A stretch of 64,000 nucleotides of DNA from NCBI RefSeq assembly GCF_015694725.1, contig NZ_JADQDQ010000004.1:469362-533361 (forward strand), read 5' to 3'. This DNA is from Hymenobacter jeongseonensis. Its GTDB lineage: Bacteria; Bacteroidota; Bacteroidia; Cytophagales; Hymenobacteraceae. The first letter of the stretch is position 1, and every line of letters starts with the position of its first letter. The notes under the pieces are model-generated. The model had not been told where the DNA came from, made no database searches, and saw only the letters and a program-made list of their open reading frames with translations. Position numbers and translations under genes: made by a program. Shown one piece after another: positions 1 to 9,108 of the stretch.

Positions 1-969
1 CGCCAGCAGCTCTACGGCCTGCTAGCCGGGCTGCTGGGCGTGGTGCTGGTGCTGGGCCTGCTGTTGCGCAACATCGTCCTCAAGCGGCGCGCCAACCGGC
101 ACCTGGAAGAAAAAAACAAAGAAATTGCGGCCCACCGCGACAAATTGGGCCGCACCCTCACTCAGCTGCAAGCGGCCCAAAACCAGTTGGTGCAACGCGA
201 AAAAATGGCCTCGTTGGGCGAGCTGACGGCAGGCGTGGCGCACGAAATTCAAAACCCGCTGAATTTCGTGACTAACTTCTCGGACGTGAACGTGGAGCTA
301 ACGGCCGAGCTGGAAGAAGAGCTGGCCAAGGAACCGCTGTCGGTGGGAGGCAGGCATACCATCGACCTGTTGTTGCAGGAGCTCACGCAAAATCAATCCA
401 AAATCCACGAGCACGGCCACCGCGCCGACCTCATTGTGAAGCGCATGCTGGAGCACTCGCAGCCCTGCAACGGCAAGCGCCAGGTTGCCGACATCAACGC
501 GCTGGTAGAGGAGTGCTTGCGGCTGGCCTATCACGGCTGGCGGGCTAAGAACAAAGACTTTACGGCCACCCTTAACTCGGACTACGACCCCCGCCTGAAG
601 CCCGTGAAAGTAGTTTCCCAGGACATCAGCCGGGTGCTGCTGAACCTGTTGAACAATGCGTTTTACGCCGTGACCGAAAAAAGCAAAAAAGCCGCCAGTC
701 CCTACTGCCCCGAAGTAAGCGTGCAAACCCGTCGAACACCTACGGCGGTGCGCATTCAGGTGCGCGACAACGGGGACGGGGTGCCGGTGGCCATGCGGGA
801 TAAAATCTTCCATCCCTTCTTCACCACCAAGCCCACCGGCGAGGGCACCGGCCTGGGCCTCTCGCTGAGCTACGACATCATTACCAAAGGCCACGGCGGC
901 ACGCTAAGCGTGGAAAGCACGGAAGGGGAATACACACAATTGACCGCCAGCCTACCCGTGACGCTGTAA
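1..969 (+). CDS. Sensor histidine kinase, C-terminal part (truncated by window edge)
   Basis: The reading frame is open from base 1, so the N-terminal sensor lies outside the window. What remains is one membrane helix (codons 4-22), a coiled coil (about 28-65), then a HisKA domain with the phospho-accepting His at codon 81 in [12 protein letters not shown]. The HATPase_c domain shows N-box NLLNNA, G1 box DNGDGVP and the [15 protein letters not shown] lid. In Bacteroidota this architecture usually follows TPR or periplasmic sensor repeats, but that is inference. No response regulator follows, so the partner is unknown. The kinase core is complete and should autophosphorylate. Confidence 0.9.
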   Translation, partial: RQQLYGLLAGLLGVVLVLGLLLRNIVLKRRANRHLEEKNKEIAAHRDKLGRTLTQLQAAQNQLVQREKMASLGELTAGVAHEIQNPLNFVTNFSDVNVELTAELEEELAKEPLSVGGRHTIDLLLQELTQNQSKIHEHGHRADLIVKRMLEHSQPCNGKRQVADINALVEECLRLAYHGWRAKNKDFTATLNSDYDPRLKPVKVVSQDISRVLLNLLNNAFYAVTEKSKKAASPYCPEVSVQTRRTPTAVRIQVRDNGDGVPVAMRDKIFHPFFTTKPTGEGTGLGLSLSYDIITKGHGGTLSVESTEGEYTQLTASLPVTL

Positions 970-997
970 AGCGGCGAGCATTTGCCAGAACTATTCC

Positions 998-1028
998 TTG
1001 CTTTATTAAGATTTATTTTATAAATTTA
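998..1028 (+). promoter_or_regulatory. Candidate Bacteroidota-type promoter for the YitT gene
   Basis: A TTG at 998-1000 is followed after 20 nt by TAAATTTA (1021-1028), one mismatch from the Bacteroidota -7 box TAnnTTTG. It lies in an AT-rich patch right after the kinase stop. It would give a leader of roughly 225 nt before the YitT start. Inferred from consensus only. Confidence 0.4.
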
Positions 1029-1259
1029 GGGTGCTTCGCCGTAAGGGGGCGTTTCTGGCTTTTGGCCGGTGCGCAGCTCTTGGGGGTGAAGCCGGCGGCT
1101 GACAGGCCTGTTTTCGGGCGCTGCGTTGCTGGGGTTCTTCGGTGCCAGCGTGCGCTTTCGGCATTAGGCTGGCTTGTCTCTGCTGCGCCCGATTGGTGGC
1201 CTGCCGGCCTGCAGTTGGGCAACCGACTGGTAGTGGATGCCTGAGTTTTGCTGGTTGCG

Positions 1260-2243
1260 ATGTTGCTCGAACAAAATAGTCCGCCACCCTTCCGCCTCGG
1301 GCGGTTGGCTCCGCCCCTGATGCCTGGCTCCAAGCAGGCCGCGGCGCCCGAACTGGTGCCCAACAACCTACTCTTGGTGCTCGCGCGGCCCTGGTTGGGG
1401 CTGCTGCTGCAATCCCTGCTGCTGCTAGCCGGCGTGTTTTCAGCAGCGCTGGGCCTCAAAGGTTTCCTGCTGCCCAACGGATTTATCGACGGTGGGGTGA
1501 CGGGCATGTCCTTGCTGATAAGCCAGTTGACGGACACTTCCCTCTCGCTGCTGATTGTGGTCATCAACATCCCGTTCATCATTCTGGGCTACCACCACCT
1601 CGGTCGGAAGTTCGCGCTTAAGACCTTGCTCACCATTCTGGCCCTGGCGGGGGCATTGCTGGTGGTCACCTTCCCCACGCTCACCCACGACAAGCTGCTG
1701 ATTGCGGTGTTTGGCGGATTCTTTCTGGGCGCGGGCATCGGCCTGGCCATGCGCGGCGGAGGCGTGCTCGACGGAACCGAAATTCTGGCGCTGTACCTGA
1801 GCCGAAAGCTGCCCGTGTCAATTGGTGACATTGTGCTCATTATCAACGTCATCATCTTCTCGGTGGCGGCGTGGCTGCTGTCCGTCGAAACGGCGCTGTA
1901 TTCCATTTTGGCGTATCTATCAGCCGCCCGAACGGTGGACTTTGTGTTGGTTGGCATCGAGGAATACACCGGCCTCACCATCATTTCCTTCCACAGCACG
2001 GAAATCAGGCGGATGATAACCGACAAGCTCAAGCGCGGCGCCACCGTCTACGAATGCACCCAGGGCTACGGCTCGCACGGCCATCAGCACCTCAAAGTCG
2101 AAGCCATCTTCACGGTCGTGACCCGGCTGGAGGTAGTTGAGCTAACGGATGAAATTCATAAAATCGACCCGCAGGCCTTTGTGGTCACCCAAAGCGTGAG
2201 CGACATGAAGGGCGGGCTCATCAAGAAGCGCGCGTTGCACTGA
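1260..2243 (+). CDS. YitT family membrane protein (DUF161 plus DUF2179)
   Basis: About 327 residues. Several hydrophobic helices in the first two thirds carry family-typical GFLLPNGFIDGGVTGMS and GLAMRGGGVLDGTEILAL segments. A soluble C-terminal DUF2179 domain follows, with RGATVYECTQGYGSHGHQ and a final KGGLIKKRALH. YitT proteins are inner-membrane proteins of uncertain, possibly transport, function. The open frame begins at a TTG (1248), but ATG at 1260 or 1320 is more likely; the conserved part begins after 1320. The next gene starts 78 nt downstream on the same strand, so the two may be co-transcribed. Confidence 0.9.
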   Translation: MLLEQNSPPPFRLGRLAPPLMPGSKQAAAPELVPNNLLLVLARPWLGLLLQSLLLLAGVFSAALGLKGFLLPNGFIDGGVTGMSLLISQLTDTSLSLLIVVINIPFIILGYHHLGRKFALKTLLTILALAGALLVVTFPTLTHDKLLIAVFGGFFLGAGIGLAMRGGGVLDGTEILALYLSRKLPVSIGDIVLIINVIIFSVAAWLLSVETALYSILAYLSAARTVDFVLVGIEEYTGLTIISFHSTEIRRMITDKLKRGATVYECTQGYGSHGHQHLKVEAIFTVVTRLEVVELTDEIHKIDPQAFVVTQSVSDMKGGLIKKRALH

Positions 2244-2321
2244 GCGGGCCCCTCGCCGCGCCACTGCCGCGCACCCTGCCGTCGTTTGCCCAAACCAGCA
2301 GGGATTAACAGGTTTAATGTC

Positions 2322-5300
2322 ATGGAAAGCTGGTACCGATTTTTGGGAGTGCGGCCACGCGAAACCAAAGCGGTTTGGTTGTTTTTTGCGCACAATTTTC
2401 TGCTCGGCATCGGCACCATCCTGGTTTATGTGGCCGCCAACGTCGTTTTGCTGGCCGAGCATCCGGAGCGCAACTTGCCGCTGGCCTACTGCGTGGGCGC
2501 CGTGGCCATGATGGCGGTCGGGCGCCTGTATGCCTACGGCGAGCACCATTGGCTGTTGCGCAAACTTGCGGTGCGCGCCCTGCTGGTAGCGGCCGTGCTG
2601 ACGCTGGTGCTGGGGGGGCTGGTGCTGCTCGGCCCTTCCGTGGCCACGGCCGTGACCATCATGACGGGGTACCGCCTGGTGTACCTGCTCACCAACCTGG
2701 AGTTTTGGGGCATGTCGGCGGTGGTGTTCAACGTGCGGCAGGGCCGGCGGCTGTTCAGCGTCATCAGCTCCGGCGACATGCCGGCCAAGGCCATTGGGGC
2801 GGTACTGGCCATTTTTGTTCATATAAACAACGCCCTGTATGCGCTGCTTTTTACCGCGGCAGCCACGTATTTATTGGCCTTCTTCATTCAGCGGGCCACC
2901 TTCCAAACGCAAGTGGGGGCAGCCCGGAACGCCCCAGAACCCGAACCCCAACAGCCGCGGCCGTCCCTGGTGCACCAGCTCCTGGGGGCCAGTCCGCTGG
3001 TGCGCGCCATGGGGCTCAGCCTCATGGCCATTGCGGCCGTGGCTGTGGGCGTAGAGTATTTGTTCTTCGTCAATGTGAAATACAAGCTGCAGGAGCAAGC
3101 CACGATTTTGCAGTACGTGGGCGGCGTCCTGGCCCTGACCTACCTGCTGGCCATGCTGTTCAAGCTCGCTTTTTCACGCCACGGCCTCGACCGGCTCGGC
3201 GTACGCTGGACGTTGGCCGTGCTGCCCCTTATGGCCTTGGCGGGGCTGCTACTATTTGGCGGATTGCAGCTGACCCACGCGGCTCCTGGCACGGTGATGC
3301 TGTATTTCGGCGGGCTGTATCTGGTGTTGGAGGTGCTGCGCCGGGCCATGTTTGAGCCGGTGTTTCTGGTGTTGTTTCAGCCCCTGGCTGCTCCGGAGCG
3401 GCTGGAAGGCCACTCCCTGGTCAAAGGATTTTACGAGCCGCTGGGGCTGGGGCTGGGCGGCGTGTTGCTGTGGAGCGGGCACACGTTTCCTGCCCTCAAC
3501 CAATGGGCGCCGTTCATCTGGATGGGCGTGCTGCTGCTGCTGGCCCTGTTCCTGCTGCAGCTAACCTACTGGAAGTACATTGACGAGCTGAAGAGTGCCT
3601 TGGGCCTGCGGTTCACGTCCGCGCCGCCGCCCAGCGGGGCATCAGCGGGCAAGCCGGCGCCGGCAAATCCGAGTTCAAAAACAGCCGTGGAGGCAATTGA
3701 GCACTTGCAGAAAGCCCACGCCGATACGCTTTTCAGGCACGCCGACCTGCTGCTCAAGCATTCTGATAGCCGGGTCCGAAACCGGGTGCTGGGCCTGTTG
3801 GGCGACCGCGCCGACATCACGCTCCTGCGACGCCTGGCGTATGATGACCCCGATGCGGACCTGCGGCACATGGCCAGCCGAATGGCCAGCCTGCACCCCG
3901 AGGCCAATGACTTGCTGAACCACCACGACCTGGCCGTGCGCGGCGGCGCCATCCGGGGCCGGCTGGAAGCGGCGCCCACCGATGAAGGGGCCCTGGCCAG
4001 CCTGGCCGGTATTGCAGCGGCGCCCGATGCCAAAAGCCGCCTGATGGCTTTGGCCCTGCTCGATTTGCTCACCCCCGAGCAGCAGGTTGAGGTAGTAACC
4101 AGCAGCTTCCAGAGTGCCGACCAAGAGCTTGTGCAGGCGGCCGTGCAGGCAGCGGCGCGCGTGGCCAGCCCCAGCCTGCTGGGGCAGTTGGTGGCGTTGC
4201 TGCGCCACAAAGCCCTGCATAAGCCGGCCAGCGACGCGCTGCAAAAGACCGGTGCCGCCGCTCTGCCGTATCTCAAAGAGGCTTTTTCGCAGGAAACGGA
4301 CGGGCGGAGCTTGCAGCTGGTGGCGCAAATTTGTGCCCGGATGGGCACGCCCGCCGCCCGCCAAGTGTTGGTCGACGTGGCCCAGGCCCCCAATTTGCAC
4401 GCCCGGGCCGCCGCGTTGCGCGCCCTCAGCAGCTTTGAGAAAGTGCCCGGCGACATGCCACTCTTTCAGCGGCTGGTAGAGGAGGAAATGCGGTTTGCCC
4501 AGCACCTGCTGCACGGCATGGTGAAGGGCAATACCGAACTGCGCCGGGCCCTGCGCTACGAGCTGGGCAAAACCCAGCAGCGGATTTTTGGCCTGCTGAT
4601 TCAGGTGTATGAACGCCAGCCAATGATGGACGCCCAGCGCGGGGTGGCCCATGCTTCCGGCGAACGGCAGGCCAACGCCCTCGAAATCCTGGATAATCTG
4701 ATACCGCGCCCGCTGTACCAAGGCCTGCAGGCCATGCTCGACGTAGGCCGGCTGAGCGAAAAAGTGCAGGCTTTCGACGATTTGCTGGGCCCGGCCCGCA
4801 TGTTGGAACCCATCCAAACGGTCATCATCCGCCGGGGCCCGGCCGCGTTTTCCGCCTGGACCATTGGCGTGGCGCTGCGGCAATGGGCGCCCCAGCTGAC
4901 TACGGTAGCGCTGCTGCACCCGCACTTGCACGCCGCCAATTCTTTGGTTCAGGAAAGTGCCCTATCCGTGCTCCAGCAGCTCCCCGTGCAGCATCCGGCG
5001 GTGTTTGAGCAGTTTCTCGCCTTGTTCCCATCCATTACGCAACTACCCGTTATGAATGCTCAAGCCCAAACCCAACCATCCGGCATCTCCTCGCGCGACC
5101 GGGTGCTGATGCTGAAAGCCACTGCGCTTTTTGCCGAAACGCCCGAAAACGTCCTGGCGACCATCGTGCCCATCATGAAGGAAGTGACTTTTCAGTCCGA
5201 TGAGAAGATTTTCGTCAAGGGCACGCTGGGTACGTCGCTGTTCATCGTATGCGAAGGGGAGGTTGGCATTTGGGATGGGACGCATCAGCTTACGACCTTT

Positions 5301-5525
5301 CATAAGGGAGACTTTTTCGGGGAGTTGTCGCTGCTCGATGCCGAGTCCCGCTCGGCCACCGCTGTTGCGCTGAGCCCGGTCATGGCTTTCCGCATCGACC
5401 AGGAGGACTTTTACGACGTGATGGAGGAATGCACCGAAGTGGCGCGCAACATCATGCGGGTGCTTTGCCAACGGCTGCGGCGGCAAAATGAAAAATCGCA
5501 GCTCATCGAGCAGGTACATACTTAA
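2322..5525 (+). CDS. Nucleotide-translocase-like membrane protein with HEAT repeats and a cyclic-nucleotide-binding domain
   Basis: About 1067 residues in three blocks. Residues 10-425 form a multi-helix region resembling the Npt/Tlc ATP:ADP translocase branch of the major facilitator group. Residues 440-900 are leucine- and alanine-rich helical pairs such as RVRNRVLGLLGDRADI, typical of HEAT repeats. Residues about 922-1060 form a CRP-like cyclic-nucleotide-binding fold, with GDFFGELSLLDAESRSATA matching the phosphate-binding cassette, including its Arg. No DNA-binding domain follows, so this domain probably senses a nucleotide and controls the membrane part. Substrate is unknown. An upstream TTG (2286) would add 12 residues; ATG 2322 (MESWYRFLGVRP) is preferred. 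Confidence 0.8.
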   Translation: MESWYRFLGVRPRETKAVWLFFAHNFLLGIGTILVYVAANVVLLAEHPERNLPLAYCVGAVAMMAVGRLYAYGEHHWLLRKLAVRALLVAAVLTLVLGGLVLLGPSVATAVTIMTGYRLVYLLTNLEFWGMSAVVFNVRQGRRLFSVISSGDMPAKAIGAVLAIFVHINNALYALLFTAAATYLLAFFIQRATFQTQVGAARNAPEPEPQQPRPSLVHQLLGASPLVRAMGLSLMAIAAVAVGVEYLFFVNVKYKLQEQATILQYVGGVLALTYLLAMLFKLAFSRHGLDRLGVRWTLAVLPLMALAGLLLFGGLQLTHAAPGTVMLYFGGLYLVLEVLRRAMFEPVFLVLFQPLAAPERLEGHSLVKGFYEPLGLGLGGVLLWSGHTFPALNQWAPFIWMGVLLLLALFLLQLTYWKYIDELKSALGLRFTSAPPPSGASAGKPAPANPSSKTAVEAIEHLQKAHADTLFRHADLLLKHSDSRVRNRVLGLLGDRADITLLRRLAYDDPDADLRHMASRMASLHPEANDLLNHHDLAVRGGAIRGRLEAAPTDEGALASLAGIAAAPDAKSRLMALALLDLLTPEQQVEVVTSSFQSADQELVQAAVQAAARVASPSLLGQLVALLRHKALHKPASDALQKTGAAALPYLKEAFSQETDGRSLQLVAQICARMGTPAARQVLVDVAQAPNLHARAAALRALSSFEKVPGDMPLFQRLVEEEMRFAQHLLHGMVKGNTELRRALRYELGKTQQRIFGLLIQVYERQPMMDAQRGVAHASGERQANALEILDNLIPRPLYQGLQAMLDVGRLSEKVQAFDDLLGPARMLEPIQTVIIRRGPAAFSAWTIGVALRQWAPQLTTVALLHPHLHAANSLVQESALSVLQQLPVQHPAVFEQFLALFPSITQLPVMNAQAQTQPSGISSRDRVLMLKATALFAETPENVLATIVPIMKEVTFQSDEKIFVKGTLGTSLFIVCEGEVGIWDGTHQLTTFHKGDFFGELSLLDAESRSATAVALSPVMAFRIDQEDFYDVMEECTEVARNIMRVLCQRLRRQNEKSQLIEQVHT

Positions 5526-5606
5526 GCCAGATGGGGCTGTTCGCCCCGTTCCGGCCGTTTCCCATTCAGCCTTTGTTTCGGTGGGGCCATTCAGGTTGCC
5601 TTACCA

Positions 5607-6962
5607 CTACCGACGGGCAGCTGTGCTTTGTCTCGGCAGGGTTTCCTTCACGCCGCCCTTTGTGAGCGTGAGGGCGTGCACGCGGCCGGATTTCGTCAGC
5701 AAAAATTCCACGGTGCGGTCGGGGTTTTTGCGGCTAAAGAACTTGCGGGGCGCTTCGGTCACCAGGGGCGTTTCCAAGTCTTGCAAGTACAGCTGGCCGT
5801 TGGCGTGCAGAATGCGGGTGGCGCCGTACTGGCCCGCGAAGGCCGGCAGCCCTGCGGGCGCCGCGGGGAGGGCCCGATGCACATAAGGCACTTCCACGGC
5901 TTTGCCAAACAGGATGCCCGCCAGCCCGTAGCCAATCCAGTGCGCTTCGGCCTGGTTGTTCGATAGCACGGTGACGAAAATCCCGTCCTGCGGGTAGCGG
6001 TCCAGCGTGGTCATGGCCCCGAAGTAGCCCCCGCTGTGCGTGAGCAGGTAGTGGCCTTGATTGTAGTAGGGGCTGATGAAGACGCCGTAACCGTATCGGT
6101 CCAAAAATCCATTGCCCGGAAACCGTTGGTTGTGCGGGGTCGCCATGAGGGCCTTGGACGCCTCCGAGAGCAGGGCCGTACCGCGCAGCGCCCGGTCGAG
6201 TTTGGCCAGGTCGCCCGCCGTGGAATACAGCCCGTCGTGCCCCACGTTGAGGTCCCAGTTGATGTACGGGTTTTTCACCAGCGCATCGCCCTCCCGGTAG
6301 TAGAGCCGGGCTAGGCGGGGCACCAGGGCCGTGGTGCTGTTCAGGCCGGTCTGGCTCATGCCCGCCACGTCGAAAATGTGGCGTTGCAGGTACGCGCCGT
6401 AGGAAAGCCCCGAGGCTTTTTCGATGATTTGGCCCAGCAGAAAATAGCCCACGTTGCTGTAGCCCACCCGCGTACCCGGGGCAAATTGCACGGGCTGCCG
6501 TTTCATAAATGCCAGGGCAGAATCTTTCGACACGGCCGTGTGGTCAAGGTACAGCTCTTCAAAATCGAGGGCCAGCCCCGCCGTGTGGGTCAGCAGCTGA
6601 TGCACGGAAATGGCGTCGCCGTTTGGGAAGCCCGGCAGAAAGGAGTTGAGCTTGTCGGTGAGCTGCAGCCGGCCGCGTTCGGCCAGCTGCAGAATGGCCA
6701 GGGCGGTGATGTGCTTGGTGATGGAGGCCAGGGCAAACCTGGTCTCCAAGGTGTTGGGTACTGCCCATTCGGCATCGGCCAGCCCGTAGGCTTGCTGCAG
6801 CAGCACGGTGTCGTGGCGCGTCACGAGCACCACGCCCGCGAAACGGTTGATGTCGTGCTGGCCTTGCATGTAGGCCGCGAGGCGTTGCGGCACCGGCTGC
6901 TGGGCAACGGCCGGGCGCGCAAGGCCCAGCCCGAATAGCAATAGGAAGGGGGATAGGCGCAT
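5607..6962 (-). CDS. Exported serine hydrolase, class C beta-lactamase/penicillin-binding-protein family
   Basis: About 451 residues with an N-terminal signal peptide (MRLSPFLLLFGLGLARPAVA, cut before QQ). The catalytic S-x-x-K is SITK at residues 80-83. The second motif is Y-S-N in GYSNVGYF, and the KTG-box equivalent is HSGG in LLTHSGGYFG. These fit the beta-lactamase-related serine hydrolase clan, whose members hydrolyse esters, amides or D-amino peptides; real lactamase activity cannot be read from sequence. The C-terminal 90 residues form an extra lipocalin-like tail common in Bacteroidota members. ATG 6962 is chosen over a TTG at 6980 because it starts the signal peptide. It lies next to, and in the same direction as, a LytTR regulator. 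Confidence 0.85.
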   Translation of the reverse strand: MRLSPFLLLFGLGLARPAVAQQPVPQRLAAYMQGQHDINRFAGVVLVTRHDTVLLQQAYGLADAEWAVPNTLETRFALASITKHITALAILQLAERGRLQLTDKLNSFLPGFPNGDAISVHQLLTHTAGLALDFEELYLDHTAVSKDSALAFMKRQPVQFAPGTRVGYSNVGYFLLGQIIEKASGLSYGAYLQRHIFDVAGMSQTGLNSTTALVPRLARLYYREGDALVKNPYINWDLNVGHDGLYSTAGDLAKLDRALRGTALLSEASKALMATPHNQRFPGNGFLDRYGYGVFISPYYNQGHYLLTHSGGYFGAMTTLDRYPQDGIFVTVLSNNQAEAHWIGYGLAGILFGKAVEVPYVHRALPAAPAGLPAFAGQYGATRILHANGQLYLQDLETPLVTEAPRKFFSRKNPDRTVEFLLTKSGRVHALTLTKGGVKETLPRQSTAARR

Positions 6963-7010
6963 GAGTTGAAGACGATGCAAAGGAGGGGAGGACGGCCGAG
7001 TCGCCGGCCC

Positions 7011-7715
7011 TTACTTTTTGAAGAAAGCCAGCAGCTCGCTGCGGTAGGAACTGCCGATGGGCAGCAGCGTGTTGTCGAGCAGCCGCACGTGTTCGGGTTG
7101 CAGCCGCCCGATGTGCGCCGCCGCCACTATGTAGGAGCGGTGCACGCGCAAAAAGGCCGGCCCCAGCACTTCCCCCATTTCTTTCATGGTTTGGTGCAGC
7201 AGGTAGGTCTTGGTCGCTACCGCAATTTTGACGTAGTCTTTGCAGCCCTCCACGTACACGATGTCGCGGTGCGGCACCTTCAGCAATTCCTGGCGCTCCT
7301 TCACCAGCAGGTACTTCTCGGTGGCCGCCTCGGGCTCGGGAGCGGGTTGGGCCGCGGGCAGGCGGGCAATGGCCTTTAGAAACCGCTCGTAGCTGAAGGG
7401 TTTGAGCAAGTAGTCAAGCACATTCAGCTCGTGGCCTTCGTAGGCGTACTCGCGGTAGGCCGTGGTGAGGATGGTGCGGGGCGGGTTTTTGACGGTGCGC
7501 AGGAAGTGTAGCCCCGTCACCAGCGGCATTTCAATGTCAAGAAACAGCAAGTCCACGGGGTGCTGGGCCAGGTGGTCGTAGGCTTCCATGGCGTTGCGGC
7601 AGGTGCCCGTGAGCGTGAGCCCGGGCGTTTGGTCGATAAACCGGGTGAGCACTTGGTGAGCCAGCGGCTCGTCGTCCACAATCAGGCAGCGAACGGGGGC
7701 AGGCGGGGTCGGCAT
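7011..7715 (-). CDS. LytTR family response regulator
   Basis: 234 residues. N-terminal receiver domain with acidic pocket DDE near residue 15 and phospho-acceptor Asp in LLFLDIEMP. The switch Thr lies in TILTTAYREYA and the conserved Lys in DYLLKPFSYERF. A short linker leads to a LytTR DNA-binding domain (about 135-234) with FLRVHRSYIVA and the terminal ELLAFFKK. It should be phosphorylated by the kinase encoded 52 nt upstream (7768-8877), with which it forms an operon. Target genes are unknown; the serine hydrolase downstream on the same strand is the nearest candidate. Confidence 0.92.
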   Translation of the reverse strand: MPTPPAPVRCLIVDDEPLAHQVLTRFIDQTPGLTLTGTCRNAMEAYDHLAQHPVDLLFLDIEMPLVTGLHFLRTVKNPPRTILTTAYREYAYEGHELNVLDYLLKPFSYERFLKAIARLPAAQPAPEPEAATEKYLLVKERQELLKVPHRDIVYVEGCKDYVKIAVATKTYLLHQTMKEMGEVLGPAFLRVHRSYIVAAAHIGRLQPEHVRLLDNTLLPIGSSYRSELLAFFKK

Positions 7716-7767
7716 GGAGCGGGAGGAATGAAAACGGGAAAGAAAGGCGCGGTGGCGGGATGGGGCC

Positions 7768-8877
7768 TTAGAGCCGCAGCGTGAGCTCGGCCCGGTAGCG
7801 GCCGTTGTGCTCTGTCAGGTGCAGTTCGTGGGCGTGTGGGTAGTAGAGGTGCAGGCGCTGGCGAATGTTCTGCAGGCCGATGCCTCCGCGGCGTTTGGGC
7901 GAGGCGGCCGGGGCGTCGGGCAGCAGGTCGTTTTCGATGAGAAAGTGCAGGCGGCCGGGCGTGGTGGTGAGGGTGGCTTCCACGCTGGCGTCGTCGGAAA
8001 AGTGGTGGCGGCCGTGCTTGAAGCTATTTTCCACCAGCGGCAGCAGCAGCAGGGGCGGCACCAGCACGTCGGTGGCCTCGGCGGCGCCCACGGCCCGGAA
8101 GGCCACCCGGGCCCCGGCGTACTTGCGCTGTTCCAGCTCGAAGTAATTTTCGAGAAACGACACTTCCTCTGCCAGCGCAATCTGCGGCTTGCCGCTGTCG
8201 TAGAGCACGTAGCGCATCAGGTCCGAGAGGAGCAGGATAAAGCGCGGCGTTTCGGGCGAGCCGGCCAAGCTCAGGCCGTAAATGCTGTTGAGGGTATTAA
8301 AGAGAAAGTGGGGCTGCAACTGCGCCTTGAGCTGCTCCATCTGCAGGGCCGAATGGTCTTGCTCCACGCGGCGGCGGCGGGTTTCGTGCTCAAACGCCAC
8401 CTGCACAAATGCCACGCAACTGAAGGCCAGCACGTCGGTGAAGAGCAGGCCGAGGTAGGGCTGCTGGCGCGTCAGGAGCTGGGCGGCGGCCTCCAGGTAG
8501 CCCCGGTGGTAGTAGTCGGCCAGCAGGGGCGGGTGGGCCACGTGCTGAAACAGGCCGTGGGCCAGCGCCATATTCAGTCGGATGGCCACCCAGCTATAGC
8601 CCACCGCCACCAGCCCCAGCAGCAGGTAGCGGCGGCGGCGCAGCAGCGCCGGCACCGCCACCCGGTAGTAGGGCACAATGTAGAGCGTGGCCACCAGGGC
8701 AAATGCAATCAACTGGGGGTAAGGCAAATTGGCGCGGTCCGGGGAACGCTCCGGCACGGCTTCCATGAACAGGGCGTACTTATAGAGGCCCACGTAGAGC
8801 ACCCAGACCATGCCCTCAAACACAAGAGGGAAACGGCTTGGCCGGTCGGCGGCAGCTGAGGAGGACAGGGGTTTCAT
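7768..8877 (-). CDS. LytS-type sensor histidine kinase (His_kinase plus HATPase)
   Basis: 369 residues. Four predicted membrane helices (about 15-160) without an obvious extracellular sensor, then the internal His kinase domain with QLQPHFLFNTLNSIYGL, where the His before FLFN is phosphorylated. A truncated HATPase_c follows with ENSFKHG (N-box) and GGIGLQNIRQRL (G-box). This is the usual partner of LytTR regulators in Bacteroidota, and the regulator gene follows directly. The ligand is not evident. Start is ATG at 8877, next to a divergent intergenic region shared with the esterase gene. Confidence 0.92.
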   Translation of the reverse strand: MKPLSSSAAADRPSRFPLVFEGMVWVLYVGLYKYALFMEAVPERSPDRANLPYPQLIAFALVATLYIVPYYRVAVPALLRRRRYLLLGLVAVGYSWVAIRLNMALAHGLFQHVAHPPLLADYYHRGYLEAAAQLLTRQQPYLGLLFTDVLAFSCVAFVQVAFEHETRRRRVEQDHSALQMEQLKAQLQPHFLFNTLNSIYGLSLAGSPETPRFILLLSDLMRYVLYDSGKPQIALAEEVSFLENYFELEQRKYAGARVAFRAVGAAEATDVLVPPLLLLPLVENSFKHGRHHFSDDASVEATLTTTPGRLHFLIENDLLPDAPAASPKRRGGIGLQNIRQRLHLYYPHAHELHLTEHNGRYRAELTLRL

Positions 8878-9108
8878 GGGGCCAAGTTGGGGGATTTTCC
8901 GGCCACTGCCCGTGCGTCTGGGCCTGAATTTCGACCAACGCGGTGATTTTTTCGACTAAAAAAATCGCACGGCACTTTGGTCGCTCCTAGGCCCCGGGTG
9001 GTCGAAAAAAGCTTCCCAACGGCAGCAAGAGGCAATTCCTTTGTGTCGTTGCCAGTCGCTGAGACGGCCGGCGCAGCTCTCACATCACACGCTCTTTTTT
9101 GCCTACTT

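Noticed and set aside
3675..4931. Long minus-strand open frame inside the translocase-HEAT gene
   Set aside because: High-GC shadow of the coding strand; the plus frame has clear HEAT-like structure.
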